Part shown: piece by piece, positions 63,770 to 64,000 of the stretch
Numbering within the stretch: the first letter of the stretch is position 1
Layout: each line of letters begins with the position of its first letter
Made by a program: the position numbers and the translations under genes
The notes under the pieces: generated by a model
The model's input: the letters and a program-made list of their open reading frames with translations, nothing else
Told to the model about the DNA's origin: nothing
Databases searched by the model: none
From: Bacillota bacterium
GTDB lineage: Bacteria > Bacillota > UBA4882 > UBA8346
Direction: 5' to 3'
DNA: 64,000 nucleotides
Assembly: GCA_023410535.1 (NCBI GenBank)
Contig: JAEYPR010000036.1
Span: 62,001-126,000, forward strand

Positions 63770-64000
63770 TTAATCGGCAATACCGTACTTGACCACCATG
63801 GCTTCGAGGTCATCCATTTTCAACGGCTGAGGAATGACGAAGTCTTTATTTTCAATAATCTTGCGGGCCAATTCGCCGTATTCCTTGGCTTGATTGCATC
63901 CGGCGTCGTAATCGACCACGGTTTTTTTGTTGAACTCGGCTTTTTGAACGATATTGTCGCGCGGTACGAAGTGAATCATTTTGGTGCCGATGGCGGCGGT
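63770..64000 (-). CDS. anfH: Fe-only nitrogenase reductase (iron protein), C-terminal part only
   Basis: The last 76 codons are in the window. They read TAAIGTKMIHFVPRDNIVQKAEFNKKTVVDYD and then AKEYGELARKIIENKDF to a C-terminus KMDDLEAMVVKYGIAD. NIVQKAEFNKKTV is the form of AnfH/VnfH, where NifH usually has a different stretch. The ATP-binding and Fe-S parts lie outside the window. The gene precedes anfD by about 48 bases, with no room for nifI genes between. Confidence 0.93.
   Translation of the reverse strand, partial: TAAIGTKMIHFVPRDNIVQKAEFNKKTVVDYDAGCNQAKEYGELARKIIENKDFVIPQPLKMDDLEAMVVKYGIAD

Noticed and set aside
62147..64000. Mo nitrogenase (nifHDK) or V nitrogenase (vnf)
   Set aside because: The D and K proteins match AnfD and AnfK in length and motifs, with Cys257/His423 in the AnfD contexts, and a delta subunit of AnfG type lies between them.

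Overview
The window looks like a chromosomal stretch from an anaerobic, endospore-forming member of the Firmicutes. Three things point there: a dipicolinate synthase gene pair (spore core DPA), very strong GGAGG-type ribosome binding sites with frequent TTG and GTG starts, and Clostridium-style nitrogen-fixation genes (split nifV, NifI-type PII proteins). By eye the base composition is near 50% GC. I saw no rRNA, tRNA, IS element or CRISPR array. The species cannot be read from the sequence.

Layout. Positions 1-2.8 kb hold an iron-type ABC importer (fused permease cut by the window edge, and its binding protein). Positions 3-10.6 kb hold a group that looks pectin-directed: a TIM-barrel-like protein of unknown function, a secreted parallel beta-helix protein resembling PL9 lyases, an MFS transporter, two small unknown proteins and a secreted PL2 pectate lyase. 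Next come pta, a YetF-type membrane protein with a small lipoprotein, and two small secreted or membrane proteins (10.7-15.3 kb). A LysR regulator diverges from a second FbpABC-class ABC operon that ends in a frameshifted metallo-hydrolase (15.3-21 kb). A UgpBAE-like importer without an ATPase gene follows (21-24.4 kb), then a patatin-like lipase, an unusual PTS-EIIC/EAL fusion, an HD-GYP phosphodiesterase and a PAS-PucR regulator (24.6-30.8 kb).

Positions 31-49.2 kb are one tight minus-strand surface-polysaccharide operon of 17 genes: Wzx flippase, Wzy polymerase, a PglC-type initiating phosphoglycosyl transferase, six further glycosyltransferases, an O-acetyltransferase and all five enzyme types needed to make UDP-ManNAc3NAcA (dehydrogenase, 3-oxidoreductase, aminotransferase, N-acetyltransferase, 2-epimerase). 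Upstream lies a small gene made of a 21-bp tandem repeat encoding a coiled-coil heptad. Positions 49.8-54.9 kb are the lysine/dipicolinate operon dapB-dpaA-dpaB-dapG-dapA, headed by a clear lysine riboswitch with its own terminator.

The last 9 kb carry an iron-only (Fe-Fe) nitrogenase operon: anfH (partial), anfD, anfG, anfK, a HEPN-like gene, nifI1, nifI2, nifB and the split homocitrate synthase genes nifV-omega and nifV-alpha. A convergent gene encodes an excisionase-type HTH fused to a periplasmic-binding-protein-like domain, which I infer may be its oxyanion (molybdate or tungstate) sensing regulator. The cluster has an unusual gene order, contains a gene of unknown role, and lacks the usual AnfA-type activator within view. 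It is the most interesting part of the window.
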